Assembly: GCA_030867875.1 (NCBI GenBank)
Contig: JAOWCC010001751.1
Span: forward strand, 20,296,026 to 20,360,025
Direction of reading: 5' to 3'
Length of the DNA: 64,000 nucleotides
Source: Actinernus sp. WN-2022
Lineage: Eukaryota > Cnidaria > Anthozoa > Actiniaria > Actinernidae
Below are positions 1-49,500 of this stretch, one piece after another (within the stretch, counting starts at the first letter, position 1; the number at the start of each line of letters is the position of its first letter). A model generated the notes under the pieces. It ran no database searches, was not told the DNA's origin, and saw only the letters and a list, made by a program, of their open reading frames with translations. The position numbers and the translations under genes were made by a program.

Positions 1-1384
1 CGGACGAGCAAGCTCCGGCCTTTTACCGATTTGATGAGAGCCTTTGCCGAATAGAAATGGTGTGGAAGATTGTACAGGCTCATGGCATCCAACTCGCTTT
101 CACTCGGCAATGAGAGTCGAAATCGTTGGCCCCTCGCGACTTCCCGCCCGACGCCGCCATGTTTTTTAATAGTGATAGGATAATCCTACCTCTCATGTAG
201 GTACCACGTACCACGCGAGACAACTGACCCTTCACATGTAAACAGAACGCAGAATTAGGTTGACCCTACTACTTATCGTGTCAGCTGTCATGTAAGTACA
301 AGGGTTACCCTCCTATCATGGAAACAGCCCCTAAAGGGATACCTTAGTGAAGGTGAAACGGCGCTTGAGTTAACAGATTAGCAAACGACCTCTCTTGCTC
401 ATTGGCTAAGCTGATAGCTCTCGTGTGCGGTGGGCTTTATGGCCGCGAAGGTGTGGGACCGGTATGTTTCAGGGTGACCCATCCCCACTCCACCTCCGAG
501 TTATCAGTCGCGATCGCGGGATATAAAAGGTTGGAACTCGCATCCATAAATAGAAGACCTGTGTACAGACGTTTTTTTAGGGGTTGGAACTTGGAGCTCC
601 GGTATTTTTAGGGGTCTTTAAAGCAAAAACCAAATGCTCCTAGAATCTTGTATTTTGGCGGTACATGGGCCCTCGCGGTTTAAATATTATGTTCGTTGTT
701 AAACTGAACACAGCTTGCAAGTCGTGAGAAAATGTGCAATCACCAGCCTTATTCGAGGACAGATTCTTTAACGCGCAACCCTGCGCGAAACTATAATGGG
801 CTATTACAAGAATTTTTACGGTAGTGTATTTTTGAAGTACGGTATTTTTTAGGGCCTTCACATCTCCAGTTTTTCCGACGAGCATTTAATAGCATTTTAA
901 TGAAATATTTAGTCTTTTGTGTTCTTAAAATATGCCTGTATGTCTGTGCCAATTTTCTGCGAATTTCAGCAAAGTTTTACATCGCTTCCTCTCTATGTAA
1001 AAGAGATATATAGATATATAGATACATAGGTATATAGGTATACAGGTATATAGATATATAGATATAGATACAAATGTAGTAGAGGAAGAAGAGATCAGAA
1101 AAGGAAAAAAGAAGAAACATTAGGGGGCCCAAACAGTCCCTTGATGCACTCCAGACAGTACTTTTACGGCAGCCACCGATTGAGACTTTCAGGCAGGGGC
1201 TCCGTCAAATGCTAGAGATCTAGTTCATGCATCACACTAAGTTATTTGGTGTCGTACATTTGGCTTCACTAAATGACATCTGTTATAACTATGATAAGTA
1301 TGCTGTTCCAACACCAAAGCTAGGTCCTCCGGGGGACGTAAGCCTTGGCCCCCGTTCCTTCCCACTTTCTTTACTTGGTGCATT
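1..1384. other. Upstream flank of NNT, no gene seen
   Basis: No coding exon or recognised element was found here. The open frames are short and lack homology I recognise. A TATAGA/TATAGG simple repeat lies at about 1004-1075, followed by a purine-rich tract to about 1115. Confidence 0.5.
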
Positions 1385-1425
1385 GTGATTGGTTAATAAT
1401 CCCGTATTCTTTTATCTGATTGGTC
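1385..1425 (+). promoter_or_regulatory. Putative NNT promoter with two inverted CCAAT boxes
   Basis: Two ATTGG pentamers (CCAAT on the other strand) occur at 1388-1392 and 1419-1423, 31 bp apart, both inside a GATTGG context. Paired CCAAT boxes of this kind are typical NF-Y sites of metazoan housekeeping promoters. They sit about 160 bp upstream of a strong splice donor at 1582. That they drive NNT is inference from position. Confidence 0.35.
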
Positions 1426-1581
1426 CGTTTTACCCGCCGGGGGCTACAAACTTGACCTTGGGCTTGGGAACGAGTGTGCAGTCCTTCGATTACCGAATCA
1501 CTACTACAAAAGCTGTTCTATATTCTGGCCGGTTTTCTTTGCCAGGTTCCAGCGAAATTCAAGCCAGGAACTTGACCAAAG
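1425..1581 (+). other. NNT: Probable 5' UTR exon of NNT (start uncertain)
   Basis: The stretch ends in a consensus donor, CAAAG|GTGAGTAAG, at 1581/1582. The first NNT coding exon begins at 2750 after a good acceptor and carries only 8 nt of leader before its ATG, so an upstream non-coding exon is required. The transcription start is not visible; 1425 is only the end of the CCAAT region. Confidence 0.4.
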
Positions 1582-2229
1582 GTGAGTAAGACAGGATCAC
1601 GAAGTTCTTTTGAATTGATTTTTAGATTAGTATTGTTTCCGAGACATGATATGGGCGCCAAACTGGAACACGGAAATAAAGGAATGGATATGTTTTCTCC
1701 GGTATTTTGAACGCTGTACATTATGCCCAGGACGCTAATGGCACAATTTATTTCTTAGAACATGATATCTGTGGAGCTATACGACATTTAGAACTTTTAG
1801 ATATATGACAGAGAAAGTTTTTAAGACCTGTTTATATAGTGTGTAAAATCATTTCGGACGTACATGTTGGCACGAGTCACGAGGGGTTTAACATTCTATA
1901 AAATTGATGACAAGAAGTTGCAACGACCATCAGCGATTTCTCGCGAACCAAACTAAAAGATAAAATAGTTATGACTTCGAATATTTGGTTTGCCAAGTAA
2001 TATCTAGGATTATTTTTGGTTAAATTTTTGAATCAGCGATTGCGCATGACGAGTGGCAATATGTTATTGGTTTTGGCGCAAAATGAAACACGTGTAATGT
2101 GTTTGTTGACAGAAAGCCAACCGGCTAAAATCCAAATAATCCCTCTGCCAAATGTGCGATTGAAGTTATTTGATTTGCTTAGTAACATGGACTGAACAAT
2201 AAAAAATTAATGACTAATTATACCGGTAT

Positions 2230-2620
2230 AAAAGCTATCATACAAATTATGTTAAATTATGGGATTGGAGACTATAATTATATATTGCAGTCTTGGACAA
2301 CGTCAAAGCCTATTTAATTGAACAATTATTCACCAAAGTGGAGGTAAATAGTAGTAGATATTTACAGAGCCGCAAAGTGGTGAGGTAAATAATCCACCAT
2401 TATTCACCAACACTGAGGTGAATAATAATATTGTTTTAGTATATACCACACAATTGAATAGCAGCACCACATAGTTATTTTATTTTCTGTCAAATGGACA
2501 AAAACTTGCACAAGTTATCACTGCTTCGTGCAGAGGTGAATAGCAAAGGATATTTACCTTTGAAATAGCCAATCAGAGCATGCGAAAAGCACTATTCACT
2601 TGTGTAGTGTTATACTAAGC
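2230..2620. repeat. GTGAATAAT-rich dispersed repeat (MITE-like)
   Basis: In intron 1, short motifs of the type ATTCACC...GGTGAATAAT recur in both orientations, with AT-rich spacers, ending near the CACTATTCACTTG motif at about 2590. This looks like a decayed inverted-repeat element. Boundaries and family are uncertain. Confidence 0.35.
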
Positions 2621-2757
2621 ATGTATAGCAGTATGTATACTGTACTGTGCTTGTGGCAAAAGGTTCTAAAATATATTTTATACTCATGCACTACTTTGCT
2701 AATAAAAATGAAGATGGGTATAAATTCAGACAAATTTTTTTTTTTCCAGGAACCAAA

Positions 2758-40870
<38,113 letters not shown>

Positions 40871-41649
40871 CCTCGATGATATCCAGTGGATTATTAGACT
40901 CTTGCTAGATAGAAATGTTTTCCTTTTGTAAATTCTGAACAAGGGACTCGTACAACGTGACACTCTTAGTCTGGTTGTCACTCACGACAAAAGCATAAGC
41001 AACCGAGACGCAGTGAATGCATTGATCATTAGCGGCACTTGTTCTTCTCACAAATGTGATTACCGCCGTGTCTGCGTCTGTTGCTTATGCTTCTGCTTAT
41101 GTCCGGCTAGTGTGAATCAGGTTTTAGTGTAGAGATGCCGTTTTCTCGTTAGATGTCCCTTCAGTCTTCGTACAGCTGCTGGCGTGCTTAAATGTTTCCT
41201 TCAAACTGTGGCACGTATTCGTGACTTTTCTCAAGATAAGCAAAATTGCTTTGTTTGGGGATAAGACACGGAAACTGCGCAACAGTGTAATGGGCCTTTT
41301 GATGGCAAAAAATCTGACTTCATTTATTTAAAAGCCTTGTACGAGATCGGTAGTGTTATTAGCAAAACCTGTTTGTAAATTCTATTTTCCACTTCCAATC
41401 TTTCTAAAACTGCATTTTCGAAGATAGGTTGCCCTCCAGCATCCTTGGCGACACCTTTTCCATGGGATCACGAACTCAATCATTCGTTATTGAAGTATAT
41501 CAACACGTGACTTTTAGCTGCAAAACGCCCAGAACAGATTTGGTATGAGTTGGACAAACTACAGCACTGACTTCATTCGACGTTTTGGCAGGCCAGCTAT
41601 AAACACAGTCTAGGACAACGGAGAAAGTTTTCCGTAGCTAACAAAAAAA

Positions 41650-41915
41650 ACTCTGAATTTCTAACGAGACCTGAAACAACCATGGGGACTGTTCGAAACC
41701 AGGTCCCGGCTAATCCACAGATCGAATTGGAATTTAGCGTTTTTTTTTTTGTTTTTTTGGGTTTTGCGGAGGGAGGAAAACCGGAGAACCCGGAGAAAAA
41801 TTCTCGGAGCAAGGGCGAGATACCAACAAACTCAACTCACATATGGCGCCCAGTCCGGGAATCGAACCTGGGCCACAGAAGTGAGAGGCGAAGCGCTTAA
41901 CCACGTGGCGCAGAG
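41650..41915 (-). mobile_element. tRNA-derived SINE
   Basis: On the minus strand, an A box (GTGGTTAAGCGC region near 41900) and B box GGTTCGATTCC (41858-41868) precede the GGTTTTCCTCCCTC body. Same family as 36722-36960, opposite orientation. Confidence 0.8.
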
Positions 41916-42434
41916 TTTGAGGTCTCATTCGCTAGTCAACTCAACATATTAAGCCCCCCCCCCCCAGTTCTAATGAATTGTACGGTATTCAAGAAGTAGT
42001 CTCATAAATTCTCAAAGATTTTAATAGGGTGAGTGGTATAACCACGGTTTTCAAGAGTGGAATTTTCCTTCCTTCTCTTTAAGTTATTCTAAACTGGTTG
42101 TTTTCAAATTGGAAGAAAGAGTAAGCGCTATCTCTGGGTAAAATCGCAAACCCGAGGCTAAAGATTACAATTACAGATTTAGCGCTATCCTATGGATAAA
42201 GTTACGCTTCGAAACAACCGGGCCCTGTAGTGTTTTCGTTATGATGGTGTATCGGGTTCTTATAGACTTGAGAACCTTCTAATGTATTTTGTGGATGCCT
42301 CTATGGACATGTAGTGTAGCATTGGTTTGAATACCAACAGATTCCACGTGTGTGCCAAATAACAAATTGGCAACTTAAAAATATTCAGCAAGGCGGCAAC
42401 AAACTCGAGTATAAACCTATTTTGACAAGGTATA

Positions 42435-42565
42435 GATGGGTTTCACTCAATCCCCAGATATTCAAACGACAAAGGGCATGGCGGCGATGTTGGTGTATCT
42501 AACAAAAGAAGCTAACGAAGAATCTATTGTTAAAGGTACACCAACATGGCCGCCGTGACGTCATG
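42435..42565 (-). mobile_element. MITE, GCTGGTTTTCAC family, copy 4
   Basis: It shares CACTCAATCCCCAGA, CAAAGGGCATGGCGGC, AAGAAGCTAACGAAGAATCT and CACCAACATGGCCGCC with copies 2 and 3, inverted. Confidence 0.7.
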
Positions 42566-43455
42566 TGTGGACAGTTCTGATAAGTAGTAAAATTAGTGAC
42601 TTGGTGAGTGAGTGATTACAATCTAATACAGTAACAAAAGTATTAAACATGCGTCGGTTGGCTTTATTCTAACTTGACTTCTTTCTTTGGCAGGGGGGAA
42701 TTCCGAAAAAGGAATACACCAAACAACAATCTTGTTCACATCAAACACTAAATAAGGGACGTACTGAAAGTAGCGACTATATTTCTGAAGGATATGTGCC
42801 GGATTTAGAGGCATTCTAATTTTGGAATATCTGGAATAAGTCTCAACAAACGCCCTTAATTAGATTTCTAGTTTCGTGCTCATGTTGCCACAAAAGCGTT
42901 TTCACAGGAATGTGAGACTAAAGAGTCGTAAATAATGATTATTCAAATTGGACTCTATTTATGCAAGACTTAATGCCAGGTAAACCAGTTAAATCTAAAG
43001 GTTTTAAGACGAACCACACATCACGGTTTAAGTCTGAGAAATGTTTCCGTATCAGTCCTGTTTGGTGAAGGATCAAAATTACCTCTACATCGTGGGGAAT
43101 TACCCTCCCGCGAGGAGGTGGGGTGGGGGTGCTCCGTTGGGGCCTAAAAAGAAACCCTACCCCTTATCAGACGTAAAAAATCAGATTCCTACCCCATCGC
43201 AGACTGGAAATGAGCCCATTAGCAAAAGGTGACTTGAGCTTGACAGCTATCACTTGGCTTCAGCGTTTTGATAAGCTTTCCGCATTAATAGTACCTGGCA
43301 AACAAGAGAGAAATAAAACATTGCAAAAAGGTTTGCCCCAGCGACACTGGTATATATGTATAGCATATGTATAGCATATATATGGAATTACGAATGCAGG
43401 GAGAAATCGCTCATCGAAAACTGCAGAAGATTTAAGATATGTACAGATTCCTGGG

Positions 43456-43461
43456 TTTATT
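43456..43461 (-). promoter_or_regulatory. Poly(A) signal of the astacin gene
   Basis: AATAAA on the minus strand, 82 nt after the predicted stop codon at 43543-43545. Its position supports 43543 as the true gene end. Confidence 0.55.
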
Positions 43462-43542
43462 TTGTAATTACAGTGACACTTTCAGAAGTATACATATACA
43501 ATAAGTAATCGGTTGACCAGTTGCTGTAATGGCTTAATTGGG

Positions 43543-43557
43543 TCACGACATGCCAAT
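43543..43557 (-). CDS. Astacin gene coding exon 8 (terminal)
   Basis: Acceptor CATTTTCTTTTCAG, then ATT GGC ATG TCG TGA: four residues and stop. An AATAAA follows 82 nt later. It contributes no discoidin sequence, so either the domain is truncated here or this is one of two alternative ends. Confidence 0.5.
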   Translation of the reverse strand: MGMS

Positions 43558-46500
43558 CTGAAAAGAAAATGACAGGAAATTAATAACTGCATGATTTCTT
43601 AGTTGTAATTGTATTGGCCAACTACATGTAGTGCCAGGTTTTGACCTCTAGCTATGACGCAATATTTTCCCATTTCAAGAGTTGACTGTTTTGCTCCAGT
43701 TCAGACTTGGTTCCGGCCAATCTCGTCCACAGTGTCTTCTAGGTCAGATCCAAGCCTTTACTAGGACCGCGGAGGGGGTGGGGAAATGTGACAAAAACAA
43801 ATATTTAGCGAGAAAGTCCCCTGGAAAAAGGCATTTCCGAGGCTCTCTTTCGGCGCTCGTTGCACTGTATGGTTGTTTTAGCCCTACCACTTGGTTTACC
43901 AGGGTCTTCTCTGGGGTCAGTATGTCAAGAAAGTGGGGTTGGCTACGCTGGAGTCGCGATTGGCCTTGTGCATGATGGCGAATAATACATATACTACCAG
44001 AATTAGTTTTATTATTCAAATTTTAAAACTCCTGAGAATACCAAGACAATGGTACCAGAATCTTATTTTGTTACTCTAATGTGACTGTAGGTATAATGCA
44101 TCCTAAGCATAAGGCCTATTTCGTCGTTAATATGTGTGATCGGGTAAAACATTTAACACAGTTCACTGTCTGTGAAAACGTAAACAGAATCGAGCAAAAG
44201 CCATTTATATGAATAGCTAGCAAAGGAGCCGGCATTTCCATGAGTCTTTCGGAAGAGCTGAGCGTGGGAGAATGGGGCGAGCACTTTGTCTCGTTCCATG
44301 CTCTCTCGTCCGATCTTCCGAAAAACTCGCCGAAACGCAGATCACCTTAGTCATACCTCAGCAGCCATACACCTCGACTCTCAGGCACATCTCGTTGTAC
44401 CAATGGATTGGAATTATTCGGAGGAAGCGTGCAGAAACTTTGTGAGGAAGAGAGTTGTATTGTACTGAATTTTCGTCAAAATTTGCACTCTGCAAAAAAA
44501 GAAAAAAGAAACGAGAAAGAAACAAATGAATAAGGAAATAAATAATTCAATAAGTAGATATATATCTTTTAGGAAAACAGTTAGGTTTAATGGATTAAAT
44601 TTTTGATTAGGCGCGAAAAGACCCCTAGGTACAAGGATGGTTGTAAAAAAACAAGTGGGCTAGTTACCAGTCCATATGTCCAAATGTTGGAATACTCGGT
44701 CCAATAGTTGCCGTGTATGCTGTACTGGAAGGTGAAGTGGCTCACCCATGCCGAGCTAAAGAAATCCACTTTACCCTGCGTGGCGATGCCTCTGACTTCC
44801 TTTGTTGATCCAAGATCAATCTGAAACAGACAATGAGATGACGTCTTACCCCAACAATTGTTACAAGTGAGTCGTGCGTGAACCGTATTTCGTGATTGTT
44901 TTAAAAGGAACTTTCAGATTTCTTGGCTGGGCTCGGTAATGCATAAACCTCGGGTAATTTATAGTTAAATGATATGGTTTTTACTCTGGAAATCTTTTTA
45001 ACTTGCCGACAGCAAAATCCTGCTGGTCGTAGTTGGATCTCGGGTTAAGATCGAATCAGCCAAACGGTAAACAATGTACCTTACGCAACCACGACGGCAA
45101 CGTCAAGGACGACGGCATAAAACAATACGGTCACTGCACGTCACCGTTCTCTGTAAAAACAGATCGTGAAAACCTCAAAGTTCACGTTTAAAGAGAACGC
45201 GAACATAAGAAAAAAAAAAATGTATTCATTCAGCGTAAACCGGCGGAACTGGCGCTATGTTTACATGAGCTCCTGATTTTTATCATATTTTTTGAAACTC
45301 TGAATGTGAACACCTAATTTCGCGAGGAAACACTTTTTACGTCTCTTCGTCACAGCCGTTGCCGTTCTCGGTGCGTAAGGTACCTATTTTTTAACGCAAG
45401 CAAAACGCAACGGAAGCATATGATTTGAAAGATAACCTTTCAGTCAACAAGCACGGACTTCCGAGAAGACGTGAAGGTCTAACCATTTGTAGTTCGAGAA
45501 CGATATTGTTTCACAAAGGCAGCATCTTTAACTCGGTTATTTAAAGATTGTTGGTCCGGCCGGGGTTTGAACCCGCTACGTACCTCCCGCACGACAGACC
45601 GGCGCTTAACCAATGAGCTAACTTGCGTCTAGGAAGGCCTGCATAGACAATATCGCAACCCCGCCATCGCAGTGCACTCTAGGACTAGGATGGATATCGC
45701 AGTTTTCCATTGTTGTTGTTTGACGGCCATCTTGATTTAACAATGGCAACTGAGATATCTATCCCAGAGTGCACTGCGAAGGCGGGGTTGCGATATAGTC
45801 TATGGTACGTGCCAACATGGAACACAGTGCAACCTGCACTGACTGGTTCTGAATGTTGCATGAACGAACGTACTGTACAAGTTGTTGCGTAGAATGTCGT
45901 ATATAGGCGAGTATTATTACCACTATAGCCCTTACTCACGCAGTGGTCATCTACATTTTGCGTACACGGCCTCGTAGTGATGAGTTTCAGAACGAGTTAG
46001 TGTATGCAAAAGCAAAGGCATTTATTGTCATGGGATTAAACATGTCCACCGCGTGAATAAGGTTATGTAGCAGCTAGAGTGTCGAATCAAGCGTCCTTGT
46101 CGGTGTATTTGGCCAGTACTTAATATCCCGGTATTAGACAGCGTGATTGTAAAACGTCCCGGAAATGTTCAGTCATAATCGAATAGTACATTTGCATGAT
46201 GGCGTCACATACTACAACTACCAGAACTCTTTGCGCGGATTCTTTTGTTACTTTAATTTGTACCATTGTCTTGGAATTCTCAAAAGAGTTGATCAATTTG
46301 AATGAGAGAATTTGAAAAGGATTCTGGTAGTTGTAGTAAAATGACGTCATAATGAAAATGTCCTATTGTGCCCGTTTGTATTGAGTACTAAGCGTACAAA
46401 CCTGAAGCCACTCCCCCTGCGCATAGTTTTGGCTTGCGCACCATGCACCGTTGCCTTTTGCAGTAGCACCGAGATGTAGGCGGGCCTGGTGAGGCTCGTA

Positions 46501-49500
46501 ATATGACAAGTATGATGAGGCAGTGAGCTGGGCATCAGTGATTCGTCCGTCCTCCATTCCTAGCCACTTGAAGCAATCTAGACACACATGGAAGAGCTGA
46601 TATGTCATACAGAAACTTCAACACCGTCACTCGATAATACAAATCAAAGCCCAGTAACAAAAATAGATCATAATGCGTGTATTGCTTCCGAATGTGATGG
46701 TGACTATTTTGAGGAATTTCATCTGTAATTCGTTGAAAAATGAAGATTTTATATAACATTAACTTCGAGAAAGAGAACCTTAAAGTGCATATGAACCCAC
46801 ATTTCATTCACAAGGAGAATCAGTTCCCAGTTTGACGTCACGCATTAGCATATTCGAAATATAAATCTTTATAATTCCTAGACGTAACACTCGGGAAATA
46901 AAGAAGTATTTTACCATTCAATATTTTACGTATCTAACGATCAGTTACCTATAATGTATACTGCGATTACACCTTTAAGTAGGCAAATAAGCGCCTATAT
47001 GCTTTTAGGTTAACCAAGAAGTCCGGCGTTTGTCAGGCTAACTTAGTAGCAATTGACAGCTCTATAATAAGATCTACATTAGAGTATGCAGCGCCAGTAT
47101 CAAGGGCTGTCCTACCAGACTGCCTTTCTGCCTAACCGAGTCAGTGCAAAGGAAAGCGCTTCACATAATTTTCCCCGTAATTTGTCCTATTAAAATGCCA
47201 GCCAGTCGGCTTCAGCTCCTTTCCGGGGATCGTTGCACTGGTGCATGCGTGAAACTCGTGGGCAATTTAAGATATATTGAAACATCTAGTCCCTAATGGT
47301 CAGTATACTGACTGGTACAGCTTGCGCTCTGGTGATAGTAGGTCCCAGAAGCTTATTGATAAAACCAAACGCTTCAATGACTTTGTAACACTGAATTGGA
47401 GCGACGCTCGATTGATACTTCTATATAGATATATAAATATATTATTAGTTATTATATTATTTGTACAGCAAGTCATGTAAATCAATATATTTGCTGACAC
47501 TTTCTGTAATTCAGTCCCCTTAGACTGTAAAAGTGGTGAATAAACTAATATTATTATATGTATTGCTAAGAGGCACCTTGCGTCCCCTAGTAGCTGTTCG
47601 ATCACTGTACACAACGTACTTACTTTGTTTATTGGTACATTTATAAAGTGCGTTGAGTTGTCCAATGTCTATATCTGACAAGGCGTCATCGGTTCGGCCC
47701 AGTGTGTCGCTCGGCATTCGCCGTGACTGCACCGTACTTTGCCCGTTCTTGGACCAAGCGAGTCGTGGTGGCTGCATGATGGACTGTTTGTCATATGGTG
47801 AACCCAAGTTGTCTACATGGTCCTGGCGATACTTCCAAAAATTGTGTTCATAACCTAAAACAATTCATAGAAATATACAATGGGATGTACCAAGAGAGCA
47901 TAAGTAGGGGGCTGGGGCGAGTTCGGTTTCGCAAAAGCGCTTGGGATCGTTACTGGGGACACCCTAATTGCAGAATACAAAGAAAAATGGCAAATATCGC
48001 AATTAACTGTCCCCAGTAACGATCCCAAGCGCCTTTGCGAAACCGAACTCGCCCCATTCCCCTACTCGGTTCAAAAGCGGGCAATTCTTGGGTTGTATGT
48101 TTCGTCATCAAAAACCTAAATTCTAAACAATACATCCTAAAAGCTGGGGACTTTTACATTTTGTAGATGTCCGTGAAATTTCAGTTTATAAATGTACGAT
48201 GTTATAAAGGTTTATATTTCGAATATGCTAATTACGTGACGTCAAACAGTGATGTTTAGAAAAGATCATTTATCTTTTGAGTAATAAATTATTTCCTGTT
48301 TGACGTCACGTCATTAACATAATTTATTCGAAATATAAACCTCTCGCAACACTCAAATTAGGAAATATTTTACTATTCTGATAACAAATTTGGGCTCATA
48401 TATGCACTTTAAAGCATAAGGAATAAGAACATACTGTATCGCGTTTATAGAAATAAAACACACCGGCCGCAAATGAACTAAATATAAGTTAAACATTGCA
48501 AAATAGAAATGGATTATGTTGTTTAAGTAATGGTCCAGATAAGAACTGTAGTGTCTACGGCAAGGAATGTTAAAAGGTGTTAATTTTCTATTATTCTTTC
48601 TCGTAATTTCATTGGTTGATAGTTATAAATTCAATAGAAATCCATCGAAATAATGCATTTTCATTCGATATTTTTTTGTGGTTTGAATTTATTTTTGATC
48701 AAACTAACTATGGTTTAATTTCGAAGAATACGTGTGTGGGGAAAGTTCTCAAATTTGCGATTGAAAAATCCTTTGTTTTCTCTATATCCGATTGGCTGGA
48801 TGGTGGCTTCTCTGCGTTTTCTCAGATAAAAGAGCCAATAGCATAACAAATATTTTATTTTCGAGATGTGGTTTGGACTGTAGATACCTCCTAAAGAATT
48901 TAATGCATATTCAAGCAAAATCGTATGTGGGGGAGGCTCATTGCCGCAGAACAATGGATTCTACTACAGTTCTTATCTGTCTTATCTGGACCATTACTTA
49001 AATGTCTAAAAAGGCGCCAGTTCTACGTTCACAATAACAAATGACCTGTTTAAAATTACAAATGGAATTTGTAGGAATTGTAGGAATTCCCTATCGTGCC
49101 TTTAGCCGTACCTGACAGTATGTTTTTGGGATAGACTATGACGTAGGAATCCCTATCGTGTCTGGAGGTTGTGTGGAAGAAACCAAGAGCGTGAAGCATC
49201 TCGTGCAGGACCGTGCCTATCTTTGCGCAGCCTTGTCCGATCGACACGGGCTGACCGGATATCTGAAGGTTTCCCACGTACGAGGAACACCTATGGATAT
49301 GCAATAATTATAAAAAAAACAGCAAAAACCGCATACGGTAATTCTGTCCGATGCATGGTACGTTGGATCTGACAGTGAGATCTGATCATCCAAAACAAAA
49401 CTAATAGTAGAAGTCTAAGGACTTCTGAACATATACAATATTTCGGCTGGCCAAATCAGCCTTCTTCAGGTAGATAAACACTATGAACCCAATAGTGCCC

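Larger units (their letters stand above)
40871..43455. other. Convergent intergenic region between NNT and the astacin gene
   Basis: It should hold the NNT 3' UTR and terminator, which I cannot delimit. It also contains a SINE (41650-41915), a C-homopolymer near 41956 and a MITE copy (42435-42565). An open stretch with a good acceptor at about 42693 was judged non-coding. Confidence 0.5.

Noticed and set aside
42693..42820. Open stretch of about 41 codons after a good acceptor (TTTCTTTGGCAG)
   Set aside because: Too short to be significant, no phase partner, and NNT already ends with a complete domain III at 40870.
45559..45632. Possible tRNA gene
   Set aside because: A- and B-box-like motifs are present but the arms do not fold, and a SINE body follows.
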